Source: Calendula officinalis (taxonomy: Eukaryota > Streptophyta > Magnoliopsida > Asterales > Asteraceae). From it: a DNA stretch of 64,000 nt. The stretch spans positions 1,348,001 through 1,412,000 of the forward strand of contig OY970826.1 in assembly GCA_963853835.1 (NCBI GenBank). The letters run 5' to 3'. This document shows positions 12,031-23,500 of the stretch, in pieces. Each line of letters starts with the position of its first letter. The stretch's first letter is position 1. Under the pieces are notes generated by a model. That model was given only the letters and a program-made list of their open reading frames with translations. It did not search any database and had not been told where the DNA came from. A program made the position numbers and the translations under genes.

Positions 12031-12429
12031 GTTAATTTGTTCACACTACATGCTTTGAATTATTTGTTTTCTGTAAATTTGCAATAAAATTACTCAAATT
12101 AGGGCTGCAAACGAGTCAATCTTGAAAAAAATATATATCTATACATATGCACATAAAAGGATCAATATAAACTCAACTATAGATCCTAATTTACTCATAT
12201 TAGGATCTTTTGCTAATCACGCAATTAGTTAGGTCTGGAAAATTAAGTTTGTGAGGATTTTGTAGCTGAGATTAAACATTTTATAAACAATCATTAGCTA
12301 GTTTGCTTGATTACTAGTGTCTAGGACTCTAGGTGCTCGACAAAATGCTACATAGAACTATGAACTTACAAAACTGTAGATAGTTGATAAGGAAATGAAC
12401 AAATCTGACTATTAAATAATCGGATTAAA

Positions 12430-12985
12430 GTTAAACTTTTCAAAATGTCCGTTTTAGGTGTTGTACTTTTTTTTGGTTATTTAAGTAACCAGGTAAGTAA
12501 CTCAATTTGTAGTCGGCATTTTACAATTCCGATGTTGACATGTCATGGTTTTCCAGCTGCCGATCTAAATTTGAATTTCCGGCTACAAAGCGACTTAATT
12601 AACCGGTTCTTTAAGAGTATAGTGTAGGCATGTGCGCGGTCCAAGAACCGAACTGAACCGAATCGAGAAAATGGTTTCAGTCGGACCGAGGACCGACCAA
12701 TGATGCTTGGAACCGAATCGAGAATCAACGGGAGCATAACCGAGAACCGAGAACCGAGAACGTTTCTTCGATTTTTTCCCGTTTTTTCTCCGTTTTGGAC
12801 CAAACCGAACCCATTTTGCATGAAAATTAGAACCGAGAACCGAACCGATAGAGCTTGGTCCGGTCCGGTCTAATTCAGTTGTGTGGTTCTGATCGGTTCT
12901 CGATCCAGTTTCCACAACCCTACTATCATGACTTAAATGACCAGAAAAAGGGTACACCACTTATAACAAACGTTTTTGAAAAGTA
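12430..12985. mobile_element. TIR element (MITE-like) interrupted by a hAT-like MITE
   Basis: The left arm (12433-12484: ACTTTTCAAAATGTCCG.., ending GGTTATTTAAGT) is the imperfect reverse complement of the right arm (12930-12984: ACTTAAATGACCAG.., ending TTTTTGAAAAGT). The arms are about 52 bp. A separate element at 12625-12922 lies inside it. Confidence 0.6.
12625..12922. mobile_element. hAT-like MITE, AACCGAGAACCGA type
   Basis: Ends TAGGCATGTGCGCGG and CCACAACCCTA form an imperfect TIR, and the body consists of AACCGAGAACCGA and TTCGGTTC strings. It is nested in the 12430-12985 element. A clear 8-bp target duplication is not preserved. Confidence 0.55.
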
Positions 12986-13667
12986 TGTTACACTTTGGTG
13001 ACTTTGACCATAAATAATACTACAAGGATAGTTTTGCTTAAATGTAACAATGTTAATGAGGTGTTTGGATTTGATTTATGCAACTGATAATCAATATTTT
13101 TTTTTGGGAATTTCACTTTTTTTGAAGACCAAGTTAAACCACTAGGCCACCGCCCTTGTGGTGTAGATTGATTCTATCATTGATTTATTAATTTTATTCT
13201 TAAAAAACATGTAATTACCAAAATGTATCTTAAAAGGTTGAAGATACCAAAACATGACATGCCTAAAGTATTTATAGTTGAAAATATGTATGTATAGACA
13301 GGCACACAAACACATGTTTTTAGTTTTGACTTTTGATAAAATCATATTTAACAGGAGGTGGCAACTTCAATCTGTTTACTTATAAATGGGCCGAGTTGGG
13401 TTATGTTTAATTTCTAACGGGTCAAATGGATTAAACTGATTTAGTCATTTGACCAAAAAGAAAATTGGTCAAGTAAGTTGAATGAGTTCAAAGTCATCAA
13501 AAGCACATTCAAATGCATAAATATCTAGTAATCCATTTATTAATTTTTAATAATACTCCTAATAGTTTCATTTCCATATCTAACCACAAAAATTGAAAAA
13601 AAGTGGGAAAAATTAGTTATTATTTTTTTAAAAACTCAATTTAGGAAATCTTACATATTTTCTGCAG

Positions 13668-13795
13668 ATCCTAACCGACCCTGTATGCATACTAACTTGA
13701 ACAAATACTTAAAGTTGAAGGCAACACAGATTGTGTATGTATCATGTAACCCTGCCACATGTGCACGTGACCTTGATTACCTTTGTCATGGTTTG
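13668..13795 (+). pseudogene. Isolated exon of the RNA (uracil-5-)methyltransferase
   Basis: The 128-bp exon is flanked by a clear acceptor (TTTTCTGCAG) and donor (GTGAGT). In frame it encodes DPNRPCMHTNLNKY, then IVYVSCNPATCARDLDYL. VSCNPAT..RDL is the catalytic-region motif of TrmA/RumA-type 5-methyluridine methyltransferases, and its cysteine is the nucleophile region. The exon itself has no stop, but neither the exons before it nor the terminal exon is found nearby. It is therefore probably part of the same broken gene as 11661-12030. Confidence 0.75.
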
Positions 13796-13823
13796 GTGAG
13801 TATTAATTTTGTAATAAAGTTTA

Positions 13824-13925
13824 GAGGTGGCAATTTGGCCCGTTTACTTATGAATGGGTTGATTTGGGTTATATATGATCTCAAATGGGTCATACAGGTT
13901 GAAATGGCCAAACATGTATGTTTAA
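13824..13925. repeat. Fragment of a GAGGTGGCAA hAT-like MITE
   Basis: TAGAGGTGGCAATTTGGCCC begins a run of GGGTTGATTTGGGTT and AAATGGGTCA strings. A similar start (GGAGGTGGCAACTTCAATC) is at 13352, and a right end (TTTTACCACCTCTAA) closes a related copy at about 15555-15854. Confidence 0.45.
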
Positions 13926-15554
13926 AGCATAAAACCTTGTAAATTTTCTTAATTTTTTTCTTAAAATGTGCTCATTATCTATATTACATTTGTGAACGAG
14001 ATGAACAGTGACCTTTCCATTCGTTTTGCGCCAACTCTAGCTTCCACCTGCTGCTTCAGCAAACTTTTCGTGTCTTCTGCTAACAAACCCACGTCCTGCT
14101 TAACATCGCCACCGCATCCAACAAACCCACCTCATGCTTAACATCGCCGCCCTATTTTTGGGTTTACACATCTACAATTTCTCTTTACGTGAGAGCTCTC
14201 ACTCATCTTCTTCAGGTATTTCTTCTTAATCTATAAAGTCTTCCCTTTCAATTTCAAACTTCCTGATTGGGGTAAAGAACCTTACCCTCTTCTAATATGC
14301 TGTCATATATTTGCTTTCAAAACTAGGTTTCTAAGATTCCAGTTAGGGGATGAATTAGTAAGGATCTAACCTTAACAAATCAGACCTTAATTCAACTTAG
14401 ACTTTCTTCTATCTATCTGGGATTAAACACGTATTTGAAAAATTCATAGAATTTTAGCGATTATGCAATAGCGAGCTTTGATGAGTTCACTATAATTCCA
14501 AGTTACAAAATGAATTGAATCTTGATTTTGATTAAGAATCGGAGATTATAACCATTGAAGATGTTGTTAGAAGTTTCTTACAAGGTTTAGGTTAAGATGT
14601 TAATAGAGAGAATTATAAAAACCCCAATCGTATCCATCGTGAAGTAACAAGTCACAAGAGGTTTTCTTTATGAGTTACTCCGATAATTTGCAATTGATTT
14701 ATTACTCTATAAGTTGAGCAGGAACTGAATAATAGAGTAGTTAAACAAATAAGCATGTTAAGAAATGAAAAAAGTGTTGATAGTAAGCTTTAATTGGTGA
14801 TTACCGTCGATGGGACGGATTTTCAGTTGGTAAAATGCAACTTATCTTAACATTTAAGTTCAATGGAATACTCATTTGCCCTGTTAGAAATAAAGCCACA
14901 ATGATTGACGGAGAAAACTCATGTACGGTTTCTTAACGTGATAAGTGTAGAATTATATGCAATTTTTTCCATATACATTATGTAAGATCCTTACATATGG
15001 TTGATCTATTAAATGTAGTGCATCCTAATATCAGCCTCAACACGTGCAGCCATCACGACCTTCTGCCATGATTTCATTTTGAGAGCAAGTTTGGTCAAAC
15101 CGTTTGGAAGCCATACCCATATTTGAGATTTCAATCCAAGGTACGCCCGCCCTGTATTTGGCCTTTTTCACGAATAATCGTGGAAAATAAAGAAGTTTAT
15201 GTATTTATAAGAAAGTATGTGGTTTTTAGGTCTTAACATCTTATATTTTGATTCAAGATTTGATAAGGAATTGAACCATGAAAATGCAGTGTATATAATT
15301 CTAAAACTTTATATCCATCAAAATTATTGCATATATTTGTTTGGTTTTCTTAGAGACAAAGTTTAAGACTAAAATTTAGTAATTAGACAATTAATTGAGT
15401 CTAATTGCAACTAATTGGGTCAACCCAGAATCTGATAAAAGTAAGCTTTCAAACCTGATTTCAACCTTTGGTTTGTCCAGTCGGGCTAAAAGAACCTGAT
15501 GCATACCATTATTCCAATGAGTCATGTAGTTGAATCCGGAAGTCTGAAATGATA
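13926..15554. other. Intergenic or intron-like DNA with possible captured exon-like piece
   Basis: 14010-14215 is less AT-rich and reads like a leader or exon fragment (CTTCCACCTGCTGCTTCAG, repeated AACAAACCCACGTCCTGC units, then TTCTTCAG before GTATTT). No protein family could be recognised. The rest is AT-rich with no coding signal that I can support. Confidence 0.3.
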
Positions 15555-15854
15555 TTTGACCCGTTTGCTAATAACTGGTCGATACGGGCTACATTTTTAT
15601 CTTTAATGGGTCAAATATGCAAAGTAAAAAACAATTAAAAATGAAAACAACCACATTTGTGAGGCATTATTTATGTAAACTATTTTGTACATTATGTACA
15701 AAACTCCTAGATCGCTCAATACAAAATTTAGATAGATAAAAGTTGCAAAAGAAAGAGTCAAACAGTTCAACTGACCCGTTTGGGACCAAAACCAAAACAT
15801 GCCTGTTTGACCTGTTATTCACACATGTGACCCATCAATTTTACCACCTCTAAT
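15555..15854. mobile_element. hAT-like MITE ending TACCACCTCTA
   Basis: It begins in GACCCGTTTGCTAATAACTGG and ends CATCAATTTTACCACCTCTA, with GGGTCAAATATG and TGACCCGTTTGGGACC strings in the body. It has the same composition as the 13352 and 13826 fragments. Confidence 0.4.
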
Positions 15855-16199
15855 TTATATCATTTAAACAGATATTTCATACCTTATTTCAGAGCATGAA
15901 AAAAGAAGATAACTTATCCTAAATTTTACAGCAATTTGAACAGCTATTAACCTAAATCAGGCCTGAATTGACCTTAAATCATTCAATTTAACCAACCCAA
16001 GTCGATTAGACATCAACATTAATTCATTCAATTGACTTTTTCTTACCTTAAATCATCCAACTATCTTTTTATTGTGCAGGTTAACTACAAATGTATGTAC
16101 AAATGAAGACCCTCTGGAATTTAGAATTATTTCTATAATTCAGTAATCGCATACGTTACAACACGCCTTCATTAGGTACTCTCAGGGTTATTGTATGAA

Positions 16200-16236
16200 A
16201 CTCCCCCGCGGCAACGCGAGGGGTACAAGCAACTAG
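16200..16236 (+). mobile_element. Helitron 3' terminus (5' end not certain)
   Basis: CCCCGCG, loop GCAA, CGCGAGGGG forms a GC-rich stem-loop, followed after ACAAGCAA by the terminal CTAG (16233-16236) and a host T. This is the canonical Helitron 3' end on the plus strand. A possible 5' start TCTATATTACATTTG at 13978, preceded by A, would give a 2.26-kb element containing the exon-like DNA at 14010-14215. That start is a guess. Confidence 0.6.
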
Positions 16237-17152
16237 TTTATCTACAAAATAGCCCTTGGTTATTTTTTTAAAAATCAAATATTTGGATAAATAGTGTTTC
16301 GGGTTCAATCCGCCTGAACCAACCCATTTCAGTCGTACCAAAACTAACCATTTTGACCCGTTACCCAAGCCGCCCATATAGCGATATTTACAGGTGGAAC
16401 AAAAATTAGAAGGATGTTATAAACTAAAAAGCATACAACCTGTCCATATATTTCCTCACCATTTTCTTAGTATGTAACATATCTTTTAGCTTTTTTATAT
16501 TTTGTAATTTTTATTTATTATAGTTAGCATTGATTTCTTGGTTTAGTTCTAGTAGGACATTGGTTGAACACTTGAACATAATGTCATAAAACCGTTCAAT
16601 CAAGGTATAGACATATAGTGATAATTATTTGTTTGGTTAAATAATGTCATAACTTTTATAAAATAGGGTGGTGTCTAAAATAGGCCATGTTTGAGTTAGG
16701 TGATATATTGATATGAATACACGAGACCGACATATATGGCCACCTTTAAAATAAGAAGGCCATATAAGGATAAAACTTCTATAATTTTCTTATCAAGTCC
16801 GTGAACTACTTAATTTAATTAATAGGACAACCAAATACATGTCTATAACAATTATGGTAGAAAATAAAATCGTTGTGGGTAATAAAAGGTTGGTATACAA
16901 ATCACAAGTACATCAGTACATGTATTGTGACAACCAAATCGTTGTAAATGATGAAACGTAACTGGCGGCAGAACAGCTAGAGAAGGCAACTGGTTAGGAG
17001 TTGAGGATGAATCAATTTGTAAGGAGTTTCCTGGCGCGACGATAATGGTTATTGATTGAAGTTTGAATTCAAAGATATAGAGGTGGGTGTTGAGTTTGAA
17101 TGTGGTGGAAAATATAGATAAAAAAGAAAAAAGAAAAGAAAAATCAATTAAT
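16237..17152. other. Intergenic, no gene seen
   Basis: This is AT-rich sequence with a GGGTCAAAAT/CGGGTTCAATCC-type MITE fragment at 16300-16380. Nothing else could be supported. Confidence 0.4.
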
Positions 17153-17226
17153 AAAGTAAATTACACAGATGGTTCATGTGGTTTATCACTTATTACATTC
17201 ACAATACTTTATCTTTGCTTTGTTAC
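17153..17226. mobile_element. Left part of a MITE split by the Sirevirus
   Basis: The arm AAGTAAATTACACAGATGG at 17153 is the reverse complement, with few mismatches, of CCTTCCGTGTAATTTACTTT at 28816-28835. The retroelement with its GTTAC duplication lies between the halves, so 17153-17226 plus 28669-28835 reconstruct one older MITE. Confidence 0.65.
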
Positions 17227-17847
17227 TGTTGGAGCAAAACACAGATCAACTTATTACTGATGCTGCAGTTAGTAATAATTATGTTTATTACTGATGGGGC
17301 AGAAAACATTTACTACTGATGAAGTTGATACTGATGAAGACTATAACTTAGTTACTACTGATCAAAGCTTATTGAAGATACTACTGATCAATAGTAGTTA
17401 CTACTGACGATGGATCTGGACTTACTACTGATCACCAAGATTACTACTGATGATACGAATTTACTATTGGTGATTACAGTTTACTACTGATACGCGTTTT
17501 GGAAGCATATCAAGTCCGAGATCTTCGTAGAGATAGTTATAGTATGTAAATCAATGTATATCTATAGAATTCGAATGTAAATCAAAGTCCTAGAATAACT
17601 AGGGTAAATAGTTTAGCTTCAAGGACTATTATAAATAGTTCCTTACGAATTGTAAACGTACGTGTGTATTGTTAACTTGATAATATACATTGAAGCTTTT
17701 TGTGAATCTGTGTTCTTAATATTTTCGCATATTATTTACAGTTCATTGTTCTTAATTACATTGATATAGTGTTGATCCGCTGCGACTTCTATAGTCAATT
17801 AGATCTAAGGTGTTTATTAACTTCTCTATAGTTAATCGATCCTGACA
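17227..17847 (+). repeat. Sirevirus 5' LTR
   Basis: The 621-bp repeat is the same length as the 3' LTR. U3 (17250-17500) contains at least seven exact ACTACTG copies plus near-matches, at 20-30 bp spacing. A TATA box lies downstream of the array at 17630-17637. Confidence 0.95.
17630..17637 (+). promoter_or_regulatory. LTR TATA box (TATAAATA)
   Basis: TATAAATA lies about 140 bp downstream of the last U3 motif copy, followed by the presumed R/U5. The identical box in the 3' LTR is at 28446-28453. Confidence 0.6.
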
Positions 17848-17849
17848 AG

Positions 17850-17861
17850 TGGTATCAGAGC
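17850..17861 (+). promoter_or_regulatory. Primer-binding site, initiator tRNA-Met
   Basis: TGGTATCAGAGC starts three bases after the 5' LTR. It matches the 3' end complement of plant initiator methionine tRNA, the standard PBS of these elements. Confidence 0.9.
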
Positions 17862-17935
17862 GTATTGGTTCTAGATCTACTATTTGTTAAGAACAACAAA
17901 AAGTTTTAATCTTCAAAACACACACATTATTAAAC

Positions 17936-20503
17936 ATGACTGATAATAATGAAAGCACTCAGGCCAACAAAATTCCTATACTCACTCCCAATAACTTTGG
18001 GATGTGGAAGAATCGTATTAAGCAATACATGCTTATTACAGATTATTCTATGTGGGAAGTTGTCCTTGAAGGAAACAAAACTGGTCCTGGTCAAGCAAGC
18101 AGCTCTGCAACTGAGGCAGACAAACTTAAATGTGAGAAGGAGAAGAAAGACAAAGGAATCGAACTCAAAACTCTAAGCACTCTCCTACTGGCCATTCCTA
18201 ATGACTATCAACATCTCTTCGTTGAGTATGATGATGCAAAGGTGCTTTGGGAAGCATTGGAGAAGAGATTCGTTGGGACCAAGAGCACCAAAAGGAACAT
18301 GAAGTCTGTTCTCAAACAAGACTTTGAAAATTTCAAAGGAAAGCCCAATGAAATACTCACTCAAGTGTTTGACAGATTCAACAAGTTAATTGGTGAACTT
18401 AACCAGGTTGGGGTTAAGATGGATCAAGAAGATGTCAACATGAAGTTCCTAAGGTCTCTTAGTGAAGAATGGGCCATGTATACAGTGGTATATAGACAAA
18501 GAGATGCACTAGAAGAAAAAGAATTGGATGAACTCTATAATGATCTCAGAGTATTTGAAACTGAGGTAAATCAAAAGAACCCTTCTATTTCTTCTAATAA
18601 TGCTGCATTTGTCTCTAGTACAGGTCAAGGTCAGGAAACCTCCACAGGAAAGGCTGCAGATTCTGAGGATACTGCAAGAGAATCCTTCTTCACTAGTCAT
18701 GTGCATACTGCACTGATTAGTGATGATTTGGAACAATTGAATCCAGATGATCTTGAGGAGATGGATCTTAAATGGCAGATGGCTATGCTGAGCCTAAGGA
18801 CCAAAAGATTCTTAAAGAGCACTGGTAGGACAAGCCTCAACTTCAACAAAGGTGACAAAGCTGGATTTGACAAAACTAAAGTCAAATGTTACAACTGTAA
18901 CAACCTTGGTCACTTTGCCAAAGAATGTCCTCAACCAGACAAAAGATCAAAATCAACTGCTCTTGTTTCACAACAAGGACAAGGATATGACTGGAGCTTC
19001 CAAGCAGAAGAGCATTCTCAAAATCAAGCTCTCATGGCCTTTACTGACAACAAAACTGAGGTAAAACCTAAACCTTGTACTTCTGAATGCATTAAAATTG
19101 TTAAAAATCTAGAAAAAGAAAACACTAAATTAAATGAAGATTTAGCAAAAGCTGTCAGAAGAAATCATGAGTTTGATAGTGTGATTGCTGATCAAGAACA
19201 TCAAATAAAGGTGTACCAGATGATTGATCAAAGGATAAAGGAAGAATTGCTTCAGGCTGTGGATGAGAAAGAGTTTTATGAAATAAAAAATAAAGAACTA
19301 ACAAGTAAATTAGAAGAATGTCAGCTTGAAATTGAACAAAATAAATTAACAATCAAAAAGTTTGAAAGAAGCACTAAAATTCTTGATGAACTAACTAACA
19401 ATCAAACTACAGAAAAAGTTGTTCATGGGGTGGGATATCATGCTGTACCACCTCCATATCAATTCATTCCTCCACTTAAAAACAGTTCAGAAAGAATCAT
19501 TAATGAATTAAAAACTGAAAATCAAACTCAATCACATAATGAAACATCTGAATCAAATGATCCTTCTGATGATGATCAATCAATTGAATTTACAATTTCT
19601 CAAACTGAATCACCAAAATCAATTGATACAAGTTTTCACACAGCACAAAGTCCAAATGAATCTCCTAAATATGATGCAGAAAATATACCTAAAATTCTAA
19701 AAAGGGGAAATCAAAGAAATAGGAACCAACTCTTAGAACAAAGAAAAATCATAAAGGCTCAAGATAATAAATTAAAATGTGTCATTTGCAACAAAGTAAA
19801 TCATTTAGCAAAGGATTGTCACTTCAATCCAATAAACTGCAAAGAGTTAAGAGAATTTAAAATCTTTAAAGAAAAAGCAAAGACACAGAAGTTAAAAGAT
19901 ACTACTGGCCCTTCAGTAGTAAATAAAACAAAAACTCCAATTGCTGAAACACCAAGATTTGGAAGAAGTGCACCAAGATTTGTGCAAAACAGAAGAGTTG
20001 GAAGCCCAAAGAACAGCAATTACTTCAAGAACAATGGAAAATCTAATCAAAATAAACAATATTCAAAATTTTCCAACACCAGTAAAAACTTTACAAACTT
20101 TACTACTGGTGTTAACCCTAATTATAATGCTGTATGGTACCAGTACAAAAACACTACTGGTAAAAACCCTAATTACAAAAATACTACTGCTCCCAAACCA
20201 ACTTTCAAAAATACTACTGGTGTCAACCCTAAAAACACTACTGGTCATTCTAAACATGGTAAGTACCCAAATACTACTGGTCCATCAGTAGTAAAGCATT
20301 CAAAAGCTAAAAATCACGGGTATAAACCAAGATCAGTAGAAAATTCTCACACCAGTAATACTTTCAAAAGGGCAGTAGTAAAACAAAACACCAGTAATAA
20401 ACAAGTATGGGTACCAAAAATATTTAAAGTTAAATCCCCAAAAGCTTATTTCTCAAAGGATGAACCCAAGACATATAAAGCTTGGGTTCCCAAACTTAAC
20501 TAA
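17936..20503 (+). CDS. gag: Sirevirus Gag (855 aa)
   Basis: This is the capsid and nucleocapsid protein of the retrotransposon, which packages element RNA. The N-terminal copia-type gag domain (FGMWKNRIKQYML, LLAIPNDYQHLF, LWEALEKRF) spans residues ~15-220. The zinc knuckle CYNCNNLGHFAKEC is at about 318-331, and a second, CVICNKVNHLAKDC, at about 615-628. A charged helical, probably coiled-coil, segment lies between them. The basic tail (residues ~690-850) has repeated NTTG/NPN units encoded by copies of the ACTACTGGT motif. The two-knuckle layout and the length are typical of Sireviruses. The start is the first ATG after the PBS. The frame is intact and ends at TAA 20501-20503, with pol following in another frame. 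Confidence 0.92.
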   Translation: MTDNNESTQANKIPILTPNNFGMWKNRIKQYMLITDYSMWEVVLEGNKTGPGQASSSATEADKLKCEKEKKDKGIELKTLSTLLLAIPNDYQHLFVEYDDAKVLWEALEKRFVGTKSTKRNMKSVLKQDFENFKGKPNEILTQVFDRFNKLIGELNQVGVKMDQEDVNMKFLRSLSEEWAMYTVVYRQRDALEEKELDELYNDLRVFETEVNQKNPSISSNNAAFVSSTGQGQETSTGKAADSEDTARESFFTSHVHTALISDDLEQLNPDDLEEMDLKWQMAMLSLRTKRFLKSTGRTSLNFNKGDKAGFDKTKVKCYNCNNLGHFAKECPQPDKRSKSTALVSQQGQGYDWSFQAEEHSQNQALMAFTDNKTEVKPKPCTSECIKIVKNLEKENTKLNEDLAKAVRRNHEFDSVIADQEHQIKVYQMIDQRIKEELLQAVDEKEFYEIKNKELTSKLEECQLEIEQNKLTIKKFERSTKILDELTNNQTTEKVVHGVGYHAVPPPYQFIPPLKNSSERIINELKTENQTQSHNETSESNDPSDDDQSIEFTISQTESPKSIDTSFHTAQSPNESPKYDAENIPKILKRGNQRNRNQLLEQRKIIKAQDNKLKCVICNKVNHLAKDCHFNPINCKELREFKIFKEKAKTQKLKDTTGPSVVNKTKTPIAETPRFGRSAPRFVQNRRVGSPKNSNYFKNNGKSNQNKQYSKFSNTSKNFTNFTTGVNPNYNAVWYQYKNTTGKNPNYKNTTAPKPTFKNTTGVNPKNTTGHSKHGKYPNTTGPSVVKHSKAKNHGYKPRSVENSHTSNTFKRAVVKQNTSNKQVWVPKIFKVKSPKAYFSKDEPKTYKAWVPKLN

Positions 20504-23500
20504 TCCTTTACTCACTTGTGCAGAGCATTCAGATCCCAGAAGAAGGAAGAACATGGCATATTGATAGTGGATGCTCAAGGCACATGACTGGAAATCTGCA
20601 AATTCTTAAAGATTTCAAGTCATTTGATGGAGGATATGTGGCATTTGGTGAGAATCCACAGGGAGGTAAGATTACAGGTAAAGGTACTGTTACTAATGGC
20701 AAAATTACCTTTGATGATGTATTTTATGTAGCTGAACTAAAATACAATCTTGTCAGTGTGTCTCAAGTTTGTGATAAAAAGAACAAAATTCTTTTCACAG
20801 ACATTGAGTGCATCATTCTTTCTCCTGACTTTATTTTAGATGAAAAATATGTTGTTTTAAGAACTCCAAGGAGAAACAATGTGTATTGCCTAGATATAGG
20901 GGGAGAACTCATTTCTTCAAATGAGATCAACTGTTTTATATCCAAGGCAAACACCACTGAATCAGAACTATGGCATAGAAGGATGTGTCACACAAATGTC
21001 AAAAACATGAACAATTTAGTAAAAAGAAATCTGGTCATTGGACTACCTCAAAAACAATTTATGTGTGATCATCATTGTGTTGCATGCCTAAAAGGTAAAC
21101 AACACAAGTCTTCTCATAAGTCCAAAACTGTAAACTCTATTTCTGTTCCTTTGCAGCTCTTACATATGGACCTATTTGGACCTACAAATGTAATGAGTAT
21201 TGGAAAGAAACAATATTGTCTTGTTATTACTGATGACTTTTCCAGATATACATGGGTTTTCTTTCTCAGGACAAAGGATGAAACAAGTGAACTCATAAAG
21301 AACTTAATTGTCAAACTGGAGAACACATCTGATCAAAAAGTTAAAGCCATAAGATGTGATAATGGCACATAATTTAAAAATGCTAACTTAATTAACTTTT
21401 GTGATCTTAAAGGTATTGACAGGCAATACAGCTCACCTAGAACTCCACAACAAAATGGTGTAGCTGAAAGAAGAAATAGAACCATCATTGAAGCAGCAAG
21501 ATCAATGTTAGCAGATTCAAAATTACCAATCACTTTTTGGGCAGAAGCTGTTAATACTGCCTGTTATGTTCAGAACAGAGTATTAATAGTGAAGCCACAT
21601 TTTAAAACACCATATGAACTTTTTAATAAAAGAAAACCTTCTATAAGTTTTTTAAAAACATTTGGTTGTCCTTGTACTATTTTGATTACAAGAGAACAAA
21701 TTGGTAAGTTTGACTGCAAAGCTGATGATGGAATCTTTGTGGGATACTCTACTCAAAGCAAATCATATAGAGTATTCAACAAAAGACTAAGGATAATTGA
21801 AGAAAGCATCAATGTATCATTTAATGAAAATGTACCTAATGAACAAGGAAATGGTCCAGATTGGTTATTCAACATAGACAATCCAACCAAATCCTTTAAT
21901 TCTAACATGAATTTCAATGCAGGTAATTCAAATTGTCACTATCAAAAGGAAGGAACATCATCTGTTAATACTGGTCAAGAGGAAATGAGATACATAGTAG
22001 TTAATACTGCTCCCATAGTTAATACTGAGGACAGTAACAACTCAATTTCTGGAACCAGTAGTAACTCTGAGAGTGAGGACAGTAGTAATTCAAATACTAC
22101 TGATACCAGTAATAGTACTCAAAATACTACTGGTACTAATAATAACCTAGATTCTCAAGATACTACTGATACCAGTAACAACAACAATACTACTGATCTC
22201 AATGAAGACAATAGCAGTAGTAACTCTGACCAAGATGATGATGAATCAAACATCAATGAAGGATCACTAGAGGAACAACTGCCTGAGACAAATGAGTCCA
22301 ATCTTGAAAATCAACTAGTAGTTGATAAAACTACAACCACAAGGACTCAGAAGAACCATCCAGTAGACCTTGTTCTAAGTGATGTTAACTCACCACTACA
22401 AACAAGAAGCAAATTAAATAAAAGCTTAACTGCAAACATGTGTAACATAAGTCTAATTGCTAATGAGTGTATGTTTGAATGCTTTTTGTCTCAGGATGAA
22501 CCAAAGAAGATCCAACAAGCAATGAAGGACTCAAACTGGATTGAGGCAATGCAAGAGGAACTCCTTCAATTTAAGTTACAAGCTGTTTGGACACTTGTAC
22601 CTCTACCCAAAGGAAAAAGAGCCATTGGAACAAGATGGATCTTCAGAAACAAGAAAGATGAAAGAGGTATAGTGATCAAGAACAAAGCCAGACTTGTAGC
22701 CCAAGGATACACTCAAGAAGAAGGAATAGACTATGATGAAGTATATGCTCCTGTTGCTAGAATTGAAGCCATAAGAATATTTCTAGCATATGCTTCATTC
22801 AAGAAGTTCAAGGTCTATCAAATGGATGTGAAGAGTGCATTCCTATATGGGAAGATTGAAGAAGAGGTCTATGTATGCCAACCTCCAGGTTTTGAAGATC
22901 CAAAACATGATGATTATGTGTTCAAACTAGATAAAGCTCTGTATGGCCTACATCAGGCACCAAGAGCATGGTATGACACATTATCATCATACCTATTGAA
23001 GAACAACTTTAAAAGAGGAGCCATTGACAAAACTTTGTTTACAAAGAAAGTCAAAGATGATATACTACTAGTACAAATCTACGTAGATGATATCATATTT
23101 GGCTCAACCAATGATTTATTATGCAAAGAATTTGAAGAACCGATGCAGATTAAATTCAAGATGAGCTCTATGGGTCCAATGAACTTCTTCCTTGGACTCC
23201 AAGTCAATCAAAGAACAGATGGTATTTTGATAAATCAATCAAAATATGTCAAAGACATCTTGGAAAAGTTTGATTTGAAAGACAGTAAAAGGGCAAGTAC
23301 ACCAATGGAAACACACAAACACCTACATCCTGATGTTGAGGGGGAGGATGTAGATGAACACTTATATAGATCAATGATAGGCTCTTTGATGTACTTAACT
23401 GCATCAAGACCTGACATTATGTATAGTGTCTGTGTGTGTGCAAGATATCAAGCAAGACCCAAAGAACTACACTTGCAGGCTGTTAAAAGAATATTCAGAT

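Noticed and set aside
12543..12960. Open frames of 92 and 121 codons
   Set aside because: They translate AACCGAGAACCGA repeats of a hAT-like MITE.
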